Counted from the first letter of the stretch, positions 27,089 through 38,120 are shown. The stretch: 64,000 bases of DNA from CAYTLW01 sp964438735 (GCA_964438735.1 CAYTLW010000001.1:121972-185971); one strand, 5' to 3'. The notes: a model not told the origin generated them from the letters alone. Program-made: numbers and translations.

Positions 27089-28600
27089 CTACATGGACAT
27101 CCTGAGATTGATGCCCACCTGGGCCACCGGCGCCGGGAACGCGACGGCCGGGATGCCACCGCCGCCCGTCATGGCTTCCTTGGCCTCGGGGGTCAGGTCG
27201 GCCGGTCGCAGGTTGGCGGCCGCTTCCAGGCCCGCCTGCTGGAAGGCGTCGGACAGTCGGCTGCTGTAGAAGCCGAATTCGCCGCCGGTGCCCACGTGTA
27301 CAGCCCCGTAGAACTCCACCCGCAGGTCCGTCAGCACCAGGGTGCTCACGTCGAGCCGCCCGAGACCGCTGCGGTCGCTGATGTTGGCCAGCGCAGACAG
27401 GGTGAAGGCCGTGTCATTCCAGCTGCCTGGACCCATGGCGACCGCGAAGAGCGCCGCGTACTGCTTGCCCATGTAGAAGAAGTTGAACGGGTTCTGGCCG
27501 ACGTAGCTGGACTTGTCGCCGTAGAGGAACTGGTCGACCAGGGTCGTGGCCAGCGAAGAGGCCGCCGCGGCGCCCGTGCTGTGGCCGGCTGGGTTGTGGA
27601 AATACTCGCTGCCGATGATGACCACGTCCTCATCGTTGATGTGGAACGACCACGACAGGCCGCCGCTGGCCTGCCAGTGGGGGTCGCCGTCGTCGTCGAA
27701 ACGCAGGCCGAATTCTCCGGTCAGGTCGAACTCCCAGACCCCCGCGGACAGGTCCAATCCCAGGCGTGGCCAGGCGTCGAAGCGCTTGGAGGCGGTCAGG
27801 CCGACCTCCGCCGTGCCCACCACCGCCTCCAACCGGGCGGCGACGCCCATATGGGCCAGGTCGGTGGCCTCGTCGGCCAGGGCGATGAGGTAGGCATTCC
27901 AGCTGTTGCCGGCCACCTCGAAGGGCGCGTGCAGCTTGAGCATGGGCAGCCCGGTGCGCTGGTCGAAGAGCGTCAGCGGGTTCCGCCGGGTCGCGTAGAT
28001 GGCGTCGACCGGATTCCACAGCCGCGTCGCCCCCCACCGGACATGCTGCGCGCCGACGGTGATGTAGACGCGATGCTCGATATCGAACTTCAGCCACAGC
28101 TGGTCCAGCTGCATCTGCACCGGCTCGGAGGTGTCGCCCAGACCCAGGAAGGCGTTGCTCTGTCCGCCTGAGGTCACCGGCGAGTACAACATCCGGCCCC
28201 GGATGAAGCCGCGCACCCGGTCGTTGGGGCGGGCGTCGAAGTAGATATCCGTCAAGTTGCTGTTTGTGAATGCCTGGCGGGACCAGCGGTGGGTGTCATC
28301 GATGAACAGGCCGTTGCGCAGATAGAGCAGGCCGCCCAGCTGCAGCTTGTCGTCGTCGAGCAGGTCCCGGCGCTCCCGCACGGGGCCCGCCATGCGCGGG
28401 TCGCCGAAATCGTCCACCGGGGTCGCGGGCGCTGCCGCTTCAGCCGGCTTCGCAACAGGCGACTCTGCATCGGCGGGTTCCTCTGGCCCGAACATATCCG
28501 CTTCGCGATCCGCCTCGGCCTGGGCCATGGCGGGGCCTGCCCAGAACAGGGTCAACAGGACAGCGACACCGAATGGTCGGAATCGTGGTCGCGAGGCCAT
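27089..28600 (-). CDS. outer-membrane beta-barrel protein of the Lol-like cluster
   Basis: 503 residues. Signal peptide (VAVLLTLFWAGPAMAQA), acidic/Ala-Pro linker to about 80, then about 400 residues of amphipathic strands rich in aromatic ends (RGRMLYSPV, QLWLKFDIEHRVYITVG, VRWGATRLWNPVD, SWSFHINDEDVVIIG), resembling DUF1302-like or porin-like barrels, ending with a terminal strand QVGINLRMSM. AGGAGAAGG precedes the ATG at 28600. Last gene of a unit with a LolA-like protein, two permeases and an ATPase; it may be the outer-membrane partner of that exporter (inference from position). Confidence 0.7.
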   Translation of the reverse strand: MASRPRFRPFGVAVLLTLFWAGPAMAQAEADREADMFGPEEPADAESPVAKPAEAAAPATPVDDFGDPRMAGPVRERRDLLDDDKLQLGGLLYLRNGLFIDDTHRWSRQAFTNSNLTDIYFDARPNDRVRGFIRGRMLYSPVTSGGQSNAFLGLGDTSEPVQMQLDQLWLKFDIEHRVYITVGAQHVRWGATRLWNPVDAIYATRRNPLTLFDQRTGLPMLKLHAPFEVAGNSWNAYLIALADEATDLAHMGVAARLEAVVGTAEVGLTASKRFDAWPRLGLDLSAGVWEFDLTGEFGLRFDDDGDPHWQASGGLSWSFHINDEDVVIIGSEYFHNPAGHSTGAAAASSLATTLVDQFLYGDKSSYVGQNPFNFFYMGKQYAALFAVAMGPGSWNDTAFTLSALANISDRSGLGRLDVSTLVLTDLRVEFYGAVHVGTGGEFGFYSSRLSDAFQQAGLEAAANLRPADLTPEAKEAMTGGGGIPAVAFPAPVAQVGINLRMSM

Positions 28601-28632
28601 CCTTCTCCTGGGTCGAACCACGTCGCCGCAGC

Positions 28633-29469
28633 CTATCGACTCTTGGACTCCAGCCACGCCTTGCTGAAGATGTTTCGCTGCAGCGGCCGCAGGTCGGTCT
28701 GCTTGATCAGCACCACGGTGGAGTTGCCCTTTTCGATCTCGTCGAAGATGCGGATCTCACGCGGCACCCAGACGCTGGACTTCTTGGACGCGCTGAACAC
28801 ATGCCGCCACTTGGGCATGTACGTGGTGCGCATCAGGCGACCGCTGGCGGCGAAATCCTGGCGCTTGAGGATGTTGTTCGAGGCGGCGTCGACCCAGAGC
28901 TTGAGCCTGGGAAAGGCCACGTCCACCTTGGGCAGCGCCTTGAGGTCCAGTTGGTGCACGCCGAAGCGGCCCAGCTTGCCCGCCTTGACGTATTTGGCGC
29001 TGTACTCGGTGGCCAGGTTGCTCTCGTCGAAGTCGTTGCGCCGGCTGTCGGTGCCGCCGATGCGCTCGCGCTCGGTGCGTCGCTCCCAGCGGCCGACCGT
29101 CGGGTCGTACATCCACAGGTTCTTGTCCACCCGCAGATAGCCCTTGCCGCGCTCGCTTTTGGGTTTGAGGAAGAGGATCATGAAGCGGTCATCCTTGTCG
29201 CGCCGGTACATGACCGCCTCGTAGACCACCGTGTTCTTGCCGCGCTCCTTGCGCTCGATATAGACCAGCGACTTGTAGTCGCCGCTGTTGCGCTGCCGGT
29301 CGTCGATCTGCTGCACGAGCGCCTTCACCCCGGCCGGATCCAGGGGTTTGGGTGCGTCGGCCGCCGACGCTGCGCCGGGCAGCAAGAGCGCGCCGACGAG
29401 GGTAACGGCCAGCGCACCCACCATGGGAGCCGCCGAGGTGGTCAGTTTCCTGCGCGATTTGGCTGTCAT
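28633..29469 (-). CDS. LolA-like outer-membrane lipoprotein-sorting protein
   Basis: 278 residues. Signal peptide ending GAASAAD, then the COG2834-type fold: VKALVQQIDDRQRN, YIERKERGKNTVVYEAVMYRR, MILFLKPKSERGKGYLRVD, NLWMYDPTVGRWERRT, LKLWVDAASNNILKRQDF. These proteins share the LolA/LolB half-barrel that binds lipid chains in the periplasm; the usual genetic setting is next to an FtsX/MacB-type ABC transporter, as here. The exact cargo (lipoprotein or another amphiphile) is unknown. AGGAGATCGAG precedes the ATG; 24 bases after the permease gene. Confidence 0.85.
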   Translation of the reverse strand: MTAKSRRKLTTSAAPMVGALAVTLVGALLLPGAASAADAPKPLDPAGVKALVQQIDDRQRNSGDYKSLVYIERKERGKNTVVYEAVMYRRDKDDRFMILFLKPKSERGKGYLRVDKNLWMYDPTVGRWERRTERERIGGTDSRRNDFDESNLATEYSAKYVKAGKLGRFGVHQLDLKALPKVDVAFPRLKLWVDAASNNILKRQDFAASGRLMRTTYMPKWRHVFSASKKSSVWVPREIRIFDEIEKGNSTVVLIKQTDLRPLQRNIFSKAWLESKSR

Positions 29470-29493
29470 CTCGATCTCCTGCCGTCGGGCGTC

Positions 29494-30792
29494 TCAGACG
29501 TGCTGGATGGCCGTCACCGGTGGTTTACGCGCCGCGCGCCACGATGGCAGCAGCGAGGCGATGGTGGTCACGGTGCCGATGACCACGATGGAGACCACCG
29601 CGGTGGTGACGTCCATCTCCAGCTTCAACGTGTCGCTCATCAGGAACATTTGAAAGGCCTCGCCGACCTCGATCTTCATGGCGTTCAGGCCCGCCACGAG
29701 CGCCGCCGCCATCAGGCAGCCGGCGGTGGTGGCGGCGAAAGCCAGGGTGGCCGTCTCGATGACGAACATGCCCAGCACCCAGCGTCGGGCCATGCCGATG
29801 GCGCGCAGGGTGCCGATCTCGCGCGTTCGCTCGCGGATGGCGATGTACAAGGTGTTGACCACGCCGAGGATGATCATGCCCAGCAAGACAGTGATGAAGA
29901 TCATCGTCACGATGCCGAAGGTCTGCAGCGTGTAGCGCATGAAGAGCATCTCGTCGGTCCAGGTGGTGACGTCGATCTTCTGGCCGGTCCAATCCTCGCG
30001 AGCCACGGACTGGAACTTCTGCCAGAAGGGCAGCCCGGCCGGCTCCATGACCCGGTGCCCGTCCGCCTGGTAGGTCTTGCGCAGCGTCGCGGCCACCTCG
30101 TCGGCGCGCTTGGGATCCTTGAGGAAGAGGTGGATGGCGCCGGCCATGTCGTCGCCCATCTGGTAGAGGCGGCGGTGGGCCTGGTCATTGAAGAAGAAGG
30201 ACCACGCCGAGGTCATGCCCATGTCCTTGACGATGGCCACCACGGTCACATCGACCGTGTTGTTGACGCCGCGGAAGGTCGGCGAGCTCAAAGTGAGCGG
30301 GTCGCCCACCTTGACCTCCAGGCGGTCGGCCTGCTTCTTGAACAGCATGACCGCGTCACGCTTCTTCAGGTCCTCGAGGTTGCCCTCCAGGACCTGCACG
30401 ACTTCGCGAAAGCGATGCTCCTTTTCGATGTCGACACCCACCAGCACGCCCTGCTGACTGGCCACATCGCTGATCATCTTGCCCCAGCCGCGCCCGCGCA
30501 CGACGTAGTGGTCGATGCCCAGCGAAGGGTCGTTCAGCTTCTCCAACAGCTTGCTGTAGTTGTTGACCATGGGCGTGGAGTCGCCGCTGGTGAGTTTGTA
30601 GAAGCCAGCCACGTTGACGTGTCCCGTGGACAGGGTGGTCGCCACCTTGAGCATGTTCGTCTGCATGCCGTTGGAGACAGCCGACAGGGTGGCCAGCAGC
30701 AGCGTGACCACGGCGATGGCGCCGCCCAGCAGCAGCGAGCGCCGCCGGCTGGCGAAGAGGTTGCGGATGGCGACGAGCAGCAGCGTTCTCAT
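29494..30792 (-). CDS. FtsX/MacB-family ABC transporter permease (LolC/E-like)
   Basis: 432 residues. An N-terminal helix (residues 10-40, IRNLFASRRRSLLLGGAIAV), an about 240-residue periplasmic domain, and three C-terminal helices starting near 285 with TREIGTLRAIG, the coupling motif of the FtsX family. It pairs with the 697-residue permease (start overlaps its stop, ATGA) and the ATPase upstream. Together these would form a mechanotransmission ABC transporter that passes a periplasmic substrate to the LolA-like protein. Confidence 0.88.
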   Translation of the reverse strand: MRTLLLVAIRNLFASRRRSLLLGGAIAVVTLLLATLSAVSNGMQTNMLKVATTLSTGHVNVAGFYKLTSGDSTPMVNNYSKLLEKLNDPSLGIDHYVVRGRGWGKMISDVASQQGVLVGVDIEKEHRFREVVQVLEGNLEDLKKRDAVMLFKKQADRLEVKVGDPLTLSSPTFRGVNNTVDVTVVAIVKDMGMTSAWSFFFNDQAHRRLYQMGDDMAGAIHLFLKDPKRADEVAATLRKTYQADGHRVMEPAGLPFWQKFQSVAREDWTGQKIDVTTWTDEMLFMRYTLQTFGIVTMIFITVLLGMIILGVVNTLYIAIRERTREIGTLRAIGMARRWVLGMFVIETATLAFAATTAGCLMAAALVAGLNAMKIEVGEAFQMFLMSDTLKLEMDVTTAVVSIVVIGTVTTIASLLPSWRAARKPPVTAIQHV

Positions 30793-32882
30793 GAGTCGCC
30801 CTCCCCCATGGCGACCACCGGCGATACGCGGGTCGCCAGCCAGGCCGGGTGGATCGTCGACAGGCCGGTCACCATCAACACCAGGCCGATGGCCACGACC
30901 ACGTGCCAGACCTCCATGATCGGGTGCAGGCGTGGGCCCGCGAAGAGGAAGACCAGGGTGTCGTTGAAGGCCGGGATGCCGACCGAGTTGAGCAGCGCGA
31001 TGAGCAGCCCGCCGATGATGGCGCCCACGATACCGAACACCGCGCCCAGGAAGACCGACTCGATCAGGAACATGGTCAACACCATGTTCCGTTGCGCGCC
31101 GATGGCCCGCATGGTGCCGATCTCGCGCGTCCGTTCGATGGTGGCCATGACCGTGGAGTTGTTGATGATGAACAACGCCACGCCGAAGATGCCGCCGATG
31201 AAGACGATGAGCACCATGTAGATGACGCCCATGAACTTGCCGATCATGCCGCTGGCCTCGCGCCAGTCCATGACCTGCAGGTCGAGCCCCTCGGCGTCGC
31301 TGATGGCCATGATCTTCTCGGTCACGCGGGCGATGTCGGCGCGCTTGTGTAGGATGACCGCGGCGTTGCGCACCACGCCGCCATCGATATCGCCCTGGTT
31401 GTAGACCCGGTCCAGCAGGGCCTCCCGATAGCCTTCGGCGCCGGCGCTCATGTCGATGCCGGAGAACTCGTCGAAGCCGGTCGCGGTGGCGGCAGCGGGG
31501 GCGTCCTCGGCGTCGTCGCCCTCTCCGCCAAAGAGCGCGTCCTCGGCCTCTTCCCGCTTGACCAGGGCGATGCCGCTGTTCTGCTGCATCTTCTCGAGCT
31601 CGGCTTCGCGGTCGGCGGTCATCATGCCGTACAGGTCGCGGAAGCTCATCACATCCATCACGTTGACGGCGCCGGCGAGCATGGATTTCTCCAGGCTGCG
31701 GAAGCGGAAGGTGCCGTAGACCTTGACGTTGACCGAGGTGGCATAACCCGATTTGGAAAAGCCGCGGATGGTCATCGTGCTGCCGATCGGGATGCGATAG
31801 AGCATCAAGTGGGGCGCGATGACGTCGTAGAAGAGCTTGTGGCGGGCGGCGAAGTTGTCGGCGTCCAGGTCCATGAAGTCCTTCACCAGCTCGATGATGT
31901 CGTCCTTCTTGGTGGCCAGCTCGGACTGCAACGCCTGGCGCACGATCTTGGTCGCTGGCGTGTCCAATTGATAGGTGATCTCCTTGTATTGACTGATGTT
32001 CTGGCGCCGCCACTCGGAGACTTTGGCGTCGTTGAAGGTGAAGCCCTCGGCCAGGCGGTCGCGGATCTTATCCAGGCGGCGCGCCGTCTTATGTTTGACC
32101 ACTTCCTCGTAGTAGAACTTGGCGAAGAGGAAACCCCGCTGTCCCTCCGGGATCGCCTGCCCGTCGACGATCTCGAAGCGGGAGAACTCCTTGGCAAAAC
32201 GCCTGGTATCGGTGCCCATATAGCGAATCGGGATCATGTCCTCGCCGATGGCCATGCGGGCCACCTTGTTCTCCAGGAACTCGAGGCGTTCGGCGTAATT
32301 CTCGTCGAAGTCGGCCCAGAACGCGGGTTCGGCCGCCTTGCGCACGTCGGCGATGCCGGCCAGCAGCTCCTTGTCGCCCTTTTCCTTGTCGGTGAGGGCC
32401 TCGACGTTCTTCAGGTCGACGCTGAGCATCTCGATGATGCGGCGAATGTGGTTGCGAACCGGCTGGTAGCGCTCGGTCTTGCCATCGTGGGCCTTGCGCA
32501 GCTCCTCCAGCTTCACGTCGAGCAGGTTGCCGCCAAAGACGAAGGCCACATCGAATCCCTGCGGCACGACGGCGCGCACCTCATCCATGGCTTCGATGCG
32601 TTTGCGCAGGGTCGGGAAGTTCTCCAGGTTGCCGATCTCGGTGCCGTCGATGGGCGAGGGGAAGAGAACCAGCTTGTCCTTGCCATTGGCCGACGAGATC
32701 TGCATGTGGCCGGCGACCGAGCCGACCAGGCTCTCGGCCATGGAGATGTCCAGGGTGGTCAAGAGGCTGGCGCCCAGGAGCACCAGCACGGTGCCGAAGG
32801 TCAGGATGCCGCCGACGACGACGGTCTTGACCTTGCTGGCCAGCAGGTTTCGCAGGGCGATGCCGAGCAGGGTGCGGAACAC
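30789..32882 (-). CDS. FtsX/MacB-family ABC transporter permease with very large periplasmic domain
   Basis: 697 residues. Start is GTG at 32882 with GGAGG seven bases upstream; there is no ATG nearby in frame that begins a membrane helix. Helix 1 (IALRNLLASKVKTVVVGGIL) is followed by about 500 residues outside the membrane, then three helices from about 550 with TREIGTMRAIGAQR. The large region has long charged helices (NYAERLEFLENKVARMAIG, QALQSELATKKDDIIELV) and an acidic Asp/Glu/Ala stretch near 470. LolC/E-type permeases carry only about 200-250 residues there, so this is a notable insertion. Partner of the 432-residue permease. Confidence 0.85.
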   Translation of the reverse strand: MFRTLLGIALRNLLASKVKTVVVGGILTFGTVLVLLGASLLTTLDISMAESLVGSVAGHMQISSANGKDKLVLFPSPIDGTEIGNLENFPTLRKRIEAMDEVRAVVPQGFDVAFVFGGNLLDVKLEELRKAHDGKTERYQPVRNHIRRIIEMLSVDLKNVEALTDKEKGDKELLAGIADVRKAAEPAFWADFDENYAERLEFLENKVARMAIGEDMIPIRYMGTDTRRFAKEFSRFEIVDGQAIPEGQRGFLFAKFYYEEVVKHKTARRLDKIRDRLAEGFTFNDAKVSEWRRQNISQYKEITYQLDTPATKIVRQALQSELATKKDDIIELVKDFMDLDADNFAARHKLFYDVIAPHLMLYRIPIGSTMTIRGFSKSGYATSVNVKVYGTFRFRSLEKSMLAGAVNVMDVMSFRDLYGMMTADREAELEKMQQNSGIALVKREEAEDALFGGEGDDAEDAPAAATATGFDEFSGIDMSAGAEGYREALLDRVYNQGDIDGGVVRNAAVILHKRADIARVTEKIMAISDAEGLDLQVMDWREASGMIGKFMGVIYMVLIVFIGGIFGVALFIINNSTVMATIERTREIGTMRAIGAQRNMVLTMFLIESVFLGAVFGIVGAIIGGLLIALLNSVGIPAFNDTLVFLFAGPRLHPIMEVWHVVVAIGLVLMVTGLSTIHPAWLATRVSPVVAMGEGDS

Positions 32883-32907
32883 GAGGGAACCTCCAGCGGG
32901 CCTTCGC

Positions 32908-33672
32908 TCAGGCGTGGGCGGTTGGGGCTTCGGGCACCATGGCGCGGTCGGCGGCGTCCGGCACCCGGTCATCGGCGACGCGACCGTCGATCAGCTCCAC
33001 CAGTCGACCCGCGCGGCTCATCACCTTCGGGTCGTGGGTCGAGAAGATGAAGGTCGTGCCCTCGTCGTCGTTGAGCTGCTTCATCAGGTCGATGATGTGG
33101 TAGCCGGTCTTGGAGTCCAGGTTGGCCGTCGGCTCGTCGGCGAGCACGATGCGCGGCCGCGTCACCAGCGCCCGAGCGATGGCGACGCGTTGCCGCTGAC
33201 CGCCGGAGAGCTCGTTGGGGCGATGATGGGCATGTTCGTGAATGCCCACCTTGCGCAGCAGGTCCATGACCCGCTCGCGACGCTCGGACTTGCTGATGCC
33301 GCCCTGCAGCAGCAGGGGGAACTCCACGTTCTGGAAGGCGTCGAGCACGGAGACCAGGTTGAAGCTCTGAAAGATGAAGCCCAGGCGCTCCAGGCGCAGC
33401 CGGGTGAGCTGTCGCTCGGCCAGCTCGCCGGTGTCATGGCCGTCCACCACGACGCGACCTGCCGTGGCCACATCGACGCAGCCGATCAGGTTCAGCATGG
33501 TGGTCTTGCCGCTGCCCGAGGGACCGGCGATGACCGTGAACTCACCCGCGGCGATATCCAGGTCGATATCCAGCAGCGCGGGCACTTCCACCTTGCCCAG
33601 GGCGTAGATCTTGCTCACGCCCTGCAATTGCACGATGGGGCTGTTGGCGGCGGGCGTTGGCGTCTCGCTCAT
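32908..33672 (-). CDS. LolD/MacB-type ABC transporter ATPase
   Basis: 254 residues. Walker A GPSGSGKT (50-57), Q-loop FQSFNLV, signature LSGGQRQR, Walker B IVLADEPTANLD, and H-loop FSTHD are all present. The LIGCVDVATAG / NLDSKTG pattern is typical of the LolD/MacB (3.A.1.125/122) branch. Energises the two permeases encoded right after it (25 bases apart). GAGG precedes the ATG. The kinase gene upstream ends 66 bases before this start. Confidence 0.95.
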   Translation of the reverse strand: MSETPTPAANSPIVQLQGVSKIYALGKVEVPALLDIDLDIAAGEFTVIAGPSGSGKTTMLNLIGCVDVATAGRVVVDGHDTGELAERQLTRLRLERLGFIFQSFNLVSVLDAFQNVEFPLLLQGGISKSERRERVMDLLRKVGIHEHAHHRPNELSGGQRQRVAIARALVTRPRIVLADEPTANLDSKTGYHIIDLMKQLNDDEGTTFIFSTHDPKVMSRAGRLVELIDGRVADDRVPDAADRAMVPEAPTAHA

Positions 33673-33738
33673 GTTCGCACCTCGTTGTGGGAGCTGGCTG
33701 TCAGCCCGGCGGAACGATGCCGCCGCACCGCCGTGGGA

Positions 33739-35112
<1,374 letters not shown>

Positions 35113-35311
35113 GGCTTGCTCCTAGACGCTGCGCCGAGGCAATTCGACGCGGAAGGGGACGGCGTCCGCGGAGCCACTCGCGACCCGTCGGTCGGTTTCC
35201 TACAGTCGCCACCCTCGAATGGCTGGCATTAGCAGGCTTACAGCGGCGTGTAAAGAAGCAGCCACGGTCCCGCCGGGTGTCACGCGGCGCCCGGTCCTGG
35301 TCAGACGGGTT

Positions 35312-35332
35312 GCCAGCGACGGCCCCGCTGGC
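35312..35332. promoter_or_regulatory. 7-bp inverted repeat in leader of the 35366 gene
   Basis: GCCAGCG and CGCTGGC with a seven-base loop, 33 bases upstream of the ATG at 35366 in the divergent region shared with the kinase gene. Could be a leader hairpin or an operator. Confidence 0.25.
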
Positions 35333-35365
35333 TACAACCCCGGGGCTCGAACGAGGGAGGACGCG

Positions 35366-36445
35366 ATGTTCCATAGTTTCCGGCCCGCCATCCCGCTGAC
35401 CGTGATCACGCTCGCTATCGCCTTGACCTGCCAGGTCGGATGCGGTGAGCGCAAGAAGAAGAAGCCGATCAATCTCTTCTCGAAGAAGGAGAAGGTCGAT
35501 TACTCGCAGGTGAAGGTGCCCAAGCCGCCGCCGCCGGTGGTGGTCCAGAAGAAGGCCGACACCTGGGCGACGCGCACCCAGGAGACGGTCAAGAAGATCC
35601 AGGACGACCTGGTTCGGTGCCGCAACGAGTTCCTGGCGCCGTTTCAGTTCGGCAAGATGCGCCGCCGCGACGTGCAATGGCTCAGCCTGCGCGAGATGGA
35701 CAGCGTCTGCCGCGAGGGCGACGGCAAAAAGAAGCGCGGCCCCTGGCGGCTGACCAGCTGGCTGGCCAAAGAACACATCGGCAAGCACCCGACGCTGGAT
35801 CGCTTCATCGCCCTGTCCCTGGATCAAGGCGAGCATTTCCGAATCCTGTCGTTGATGTGCAAGAAGGTCGGCGCGCCGGAGATCGCGCTGGTCACCGAGA
35901 CGGCCAAGGGCGCCCGGGATCGCGCCATCGCCGCCGGCATGTTGATGGATCAGGCGGCCCGTGAGATCGCCGCCTGGAAGGAGGATGAGCTGCCCCATGA
36001 CGATCCCGCGCTCGTGGCCAAGGCCCTCACGCCGGATGAATACGCCGCCATGCTCGGCAGCCACTACGGCTTCTTCCTCGACGACGCGATGGACGCCTAC
36101 GATCGCTTCGCCGCCGAGAGCTGGAAGCACCCCAACATGATCAAATTCAAGAGCTACCGCGCCTGGGTCGACATCCCGACCAAGCACGTGCAGCAGGACC
36201 GCGCTCGGCTGGCCAGCGTCAAGATGCTGGACGACAAGCGCAAGGCCGTCTTCGTCGACTACCTGAACGCGGTCGAGACCGTGCTCACCGCCTGGCGCAA
36301 CAGCTACAAGCGCTACATCGAGGATAAGAGCGATACATGGAGCCCGAAGGATCCCTACAAGAAGCCGCTCAAGAAGGCGCAGAAGGCCTGGAAGAAGGCC
36401 CACGACAAGCACATCCGCAAGTTCGCCGAGGGCAAGAAGGGCTGA
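35366..36445 (+). CDS. lipoprotein of unknown function, Lys-rich
   Basis: 359 residues. Lipobox QVGC (Cys26), then GERKKKKPINLFSKKEK and a Pro-rich tether (KPPPPVVVQ) to about residue 65, then a mostly helical, highly charged domain with many Trp/Lys/Asp (TWATRTQETVKKIQDD, DWLAK-like WLAKEHIGKH, HYGFFLDDAMDAYDRFA). No family recognised. GGGAGG sits eight bases upstream of the ATG. 23 bases before the DUF481 gene, so probably co-transcribed with it. Confidence 0.75.
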   Translation: MFHSFRPAIPLTVITLAIALTCQVGCGERKKKKPINLFSKKEKVDYSQVKVPKPPPPVVVQKKADTWATRTQETVKKIQDDLVRCRNEFLAPFQFGKMRRRDVQWLSLREMDSVCREGDGKKKRGPWRLTSWLAKEHIGKHPTLDRFIALSLDQGEHFRILSLMCKKVGAPEIALVTETAKGARDRAIAAGMLMDQAAREIAAWKEDELPHDDPALVAKALTPDEYAAMLGSHYGFFLDDAMDAYDRFAAESWKHPNMIKFKSYRAWVDIPTKHVQQDRARLASVKMLDDKRKAVFVDYLNAVETVLTAWRNSYKRYIEDKSDTWSPKDPYKKPLKKAQKAWKKAHDKHIRKFAEGKKG

Positions 36446-36468
36446 CCACGGACTCGGAGATCCCCAAC

Positions 36469-37275
36469 ATGACGACGTGCACTTCGAAGCGGTGGTTGCC
36501 GCTGGCCGCGCTCCTGGCCGGGCTGCTGATCGCCCCCGTCGCCCAGGCCCAGATCGTCAACGTGTCCTCGCTGGCCGGCAAGGCGGTCAAGGACGGGCTC
36601 AGCGGCAGCGCCAAGCTGTCGGTCAACTACCAGCAGGGCAATACCCAACTGGTCCTGGCCTCGGCGGCGGCGACCGGCTTCTATCGTTTTTGCGGCAATA
36701 CCTTCCTGCTCACCGCCTCGGGCGCCTACGGGCTCAACGGTCCGCCCGGTGAGTGGAAGGACGACCCCTTCCGCGAGCGTACTTTCGAGCACCTGCGGTA
36801 TCGCCGCGACGTCACCGAGGTGATCTCGTGGGAGGCGTTCCTGCAACACGAATACGATCGCTGGCGGCGCTTGAACCTGCGCGCCCTCGCCGGCACCGGT
36901 CCACGCTTCGACATCACCCTGGGCAAGGACGACCACCTCGCCCTGGGCATCGCCTACATGGCCCAGTACGAGGAACTGCTCAAACCCAAAGATGGCGACC
37001 CGTTGAGCGGCTGGCTCGAGCATAGGATGTCGAGCTACATCACGTTCAGCCACAAGTTCAACAAGCGCGCCGCCATCAGCGGTTCGGCCTATTTCCAGCC
37101 GCGAATCGACGCGTTTGGTGACCTGCGCGCGCTGTTCGAGGCCTCCCTGGTGGTCGGCATCACCGACAAGCTGGGCCTGTCGGTGGCCTACAAGCTGGCC
37201 TATGACTCCGAACCGCCCGCCGAGGTCATCGGCACCGAGCACAAGACCACCACCGGCTTCAAGTATGCGTTCTGA
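36469..37275 (+). CDS. DUF481 / YdiY-family outer-membrane protein
   Basis: 268 residues. Signal peptide ending PVAQAQ, then the DUF481 pattern: GSAKLSVNYQQGNTQ, RERTFEHLRYRRDVTE, FLQHEYDRWRRLNLRALAGTGPRF, SYITFSHKFN. It is a barrel-like outer-membrane protein of unknown role, induced by acid in some enterobacteria. The last residue is Phe, as in many outer-membrane barrels. Located between a lipoprotein gene and aat. Confidence 0.85.
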   Translation: MTTCTSKRWLPLAALLAGLLIAPVAQAQIVNVSSLAGKAVKDGLSGSAKLSVNYQQGNTQLVLASAAATGFYRFCGNTFLLTASGAYGLNGPPGEWKDDPFRERTFEHLRYRRDVTEVISWEAFLQHEYDRWRRLNLRALAGTGPRFDITLGKDDHLALGIAYMAQYEELLKPKDGDPLSGWLEHRMSSYITFSHKFNKRAAISGSAYFQPRIDAFGDLRALFEASLVVGITDKLGLSVAYKLAYDSEPPAEVIGTEHKTTTGFKYAF

Positions 37276-37311
37276 GCCGTCGCGGGCGGCGAGCTGTGGC
37301 CGGGACCGCCC

Positions 37312-38013
37312 ATGACGGTCTTTCGCCTGCCGGACGAGGTGGTCTTTCCCGATCCGGACCTGGCCGACCCCTCGGGCCTGCTGGCGGTCGGCGGCGATCT
37401 CTCGGTGGATCGCCTGGTGATGGCCTACGCCATGGGCATCTTCCCCTGGTACAGCGATGGCGAGCCGATCCTCTGGCACGCGCCGCCGGAGCGCATGATC
37501 CTGCGCCCGGGGCAGCTGCACGTGGGGCGTACGTTGCGCCGCCGACTGCGATCTCGTCGCTACGGCGTGACCATGGATCGGCAGTTCACCGCGGTCATCG
37601 ACGCCTGCCGGTCGATGGATCGACCTGACCAGGAAGGCACCTGGATCACCAGCGAGATGCGCAACGCCTACGTGGAGCTCCATCGCCGCGGGCTGGCCCA
37701 TAGCGTGGAGACCTGGCTCGACGGCGAGCTGATCGGCGGCCTGTACGGCGTCTCCCTGGGTGCTGCATTCTTCGGCGAGAGCATGTTCAGCCGCGCCGAT
37801 GACGCCAGCAAGGTCGCCCTGGTGCACCTGGTGCGTCAGCTGGAGGCCTGGCGCTTCCAGCTGGTGGACTGCCAGGTGCATACGCCGCTGTTGGAGTCGC
37901 TCGGCGCCGCCAATGTCGCCCGGTCGACCTTCTCCGCGCTGCTCCACAAGGCGCTGCAGGTGGACACCCGGCAGGGCCTGTGGCGGTTGGAGATCGATCC
38001 CCCCTTGCGTTGA
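37312..38013 (+). CDS. aat: leucyl/phenylalanyl-tRNA-protein transferase
   Basis: 233 residues, the usual length. GIFPWYSDGEPILWHAPPER, FGESMFSR and DCQVHTPLLESLGA are the family's hallmark segments. Transfers Leu or Phe from aminoacyl-tRNA to proteins with N-terminal Arg or Lys, marking them for ClpAP (N-end rule). No clpS or clpA gene is in the window. The start ATG is 36 bases after the DUF481 stop; a weak GGCCGGGA lies upstream. Confidence 0.96.
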   Translation: MTVFRLPDEVVFPDPDLADPSGLLAVGGDLSVDRLVMAYAMGIFPWYSDGEPILWHAPPERMILRPGQLHVGRTLRRRLRSRRYGVTMDRQFTAVIDACRSMDRPDQEGTWITSEMRNAYVELHRRGLAHSVETWLDGELIGGLYGVSLGAAFFGESMFSRADDASKVALVHLVRQLEAWRFQLVDCQVHTPLLESLGAANVARSTFSALLHKALQVDTRQGLWRLEIDPPLR

Positions 38014-38120
38014 CGGGCAGACGATTCGAATCAACGCCCTGTGCCGCTTCCGTTTGACGGCCGGCGGCGCAAACGCGATCCTGCGCCACCCGAATTCGCG
38101 GCAGGCCGCGAGGAGACCCC

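Noticed and set aside
28573..31221. Long plus-strand open frame antisense to the LolA-like and permease genes
   Set aside because: It lies opposite clearly recognisable genes and its translation has no known motif; long shadow frames are expected at this GC content. The same applies to plus-strand frames at 32479-35232 and 62103-63950.
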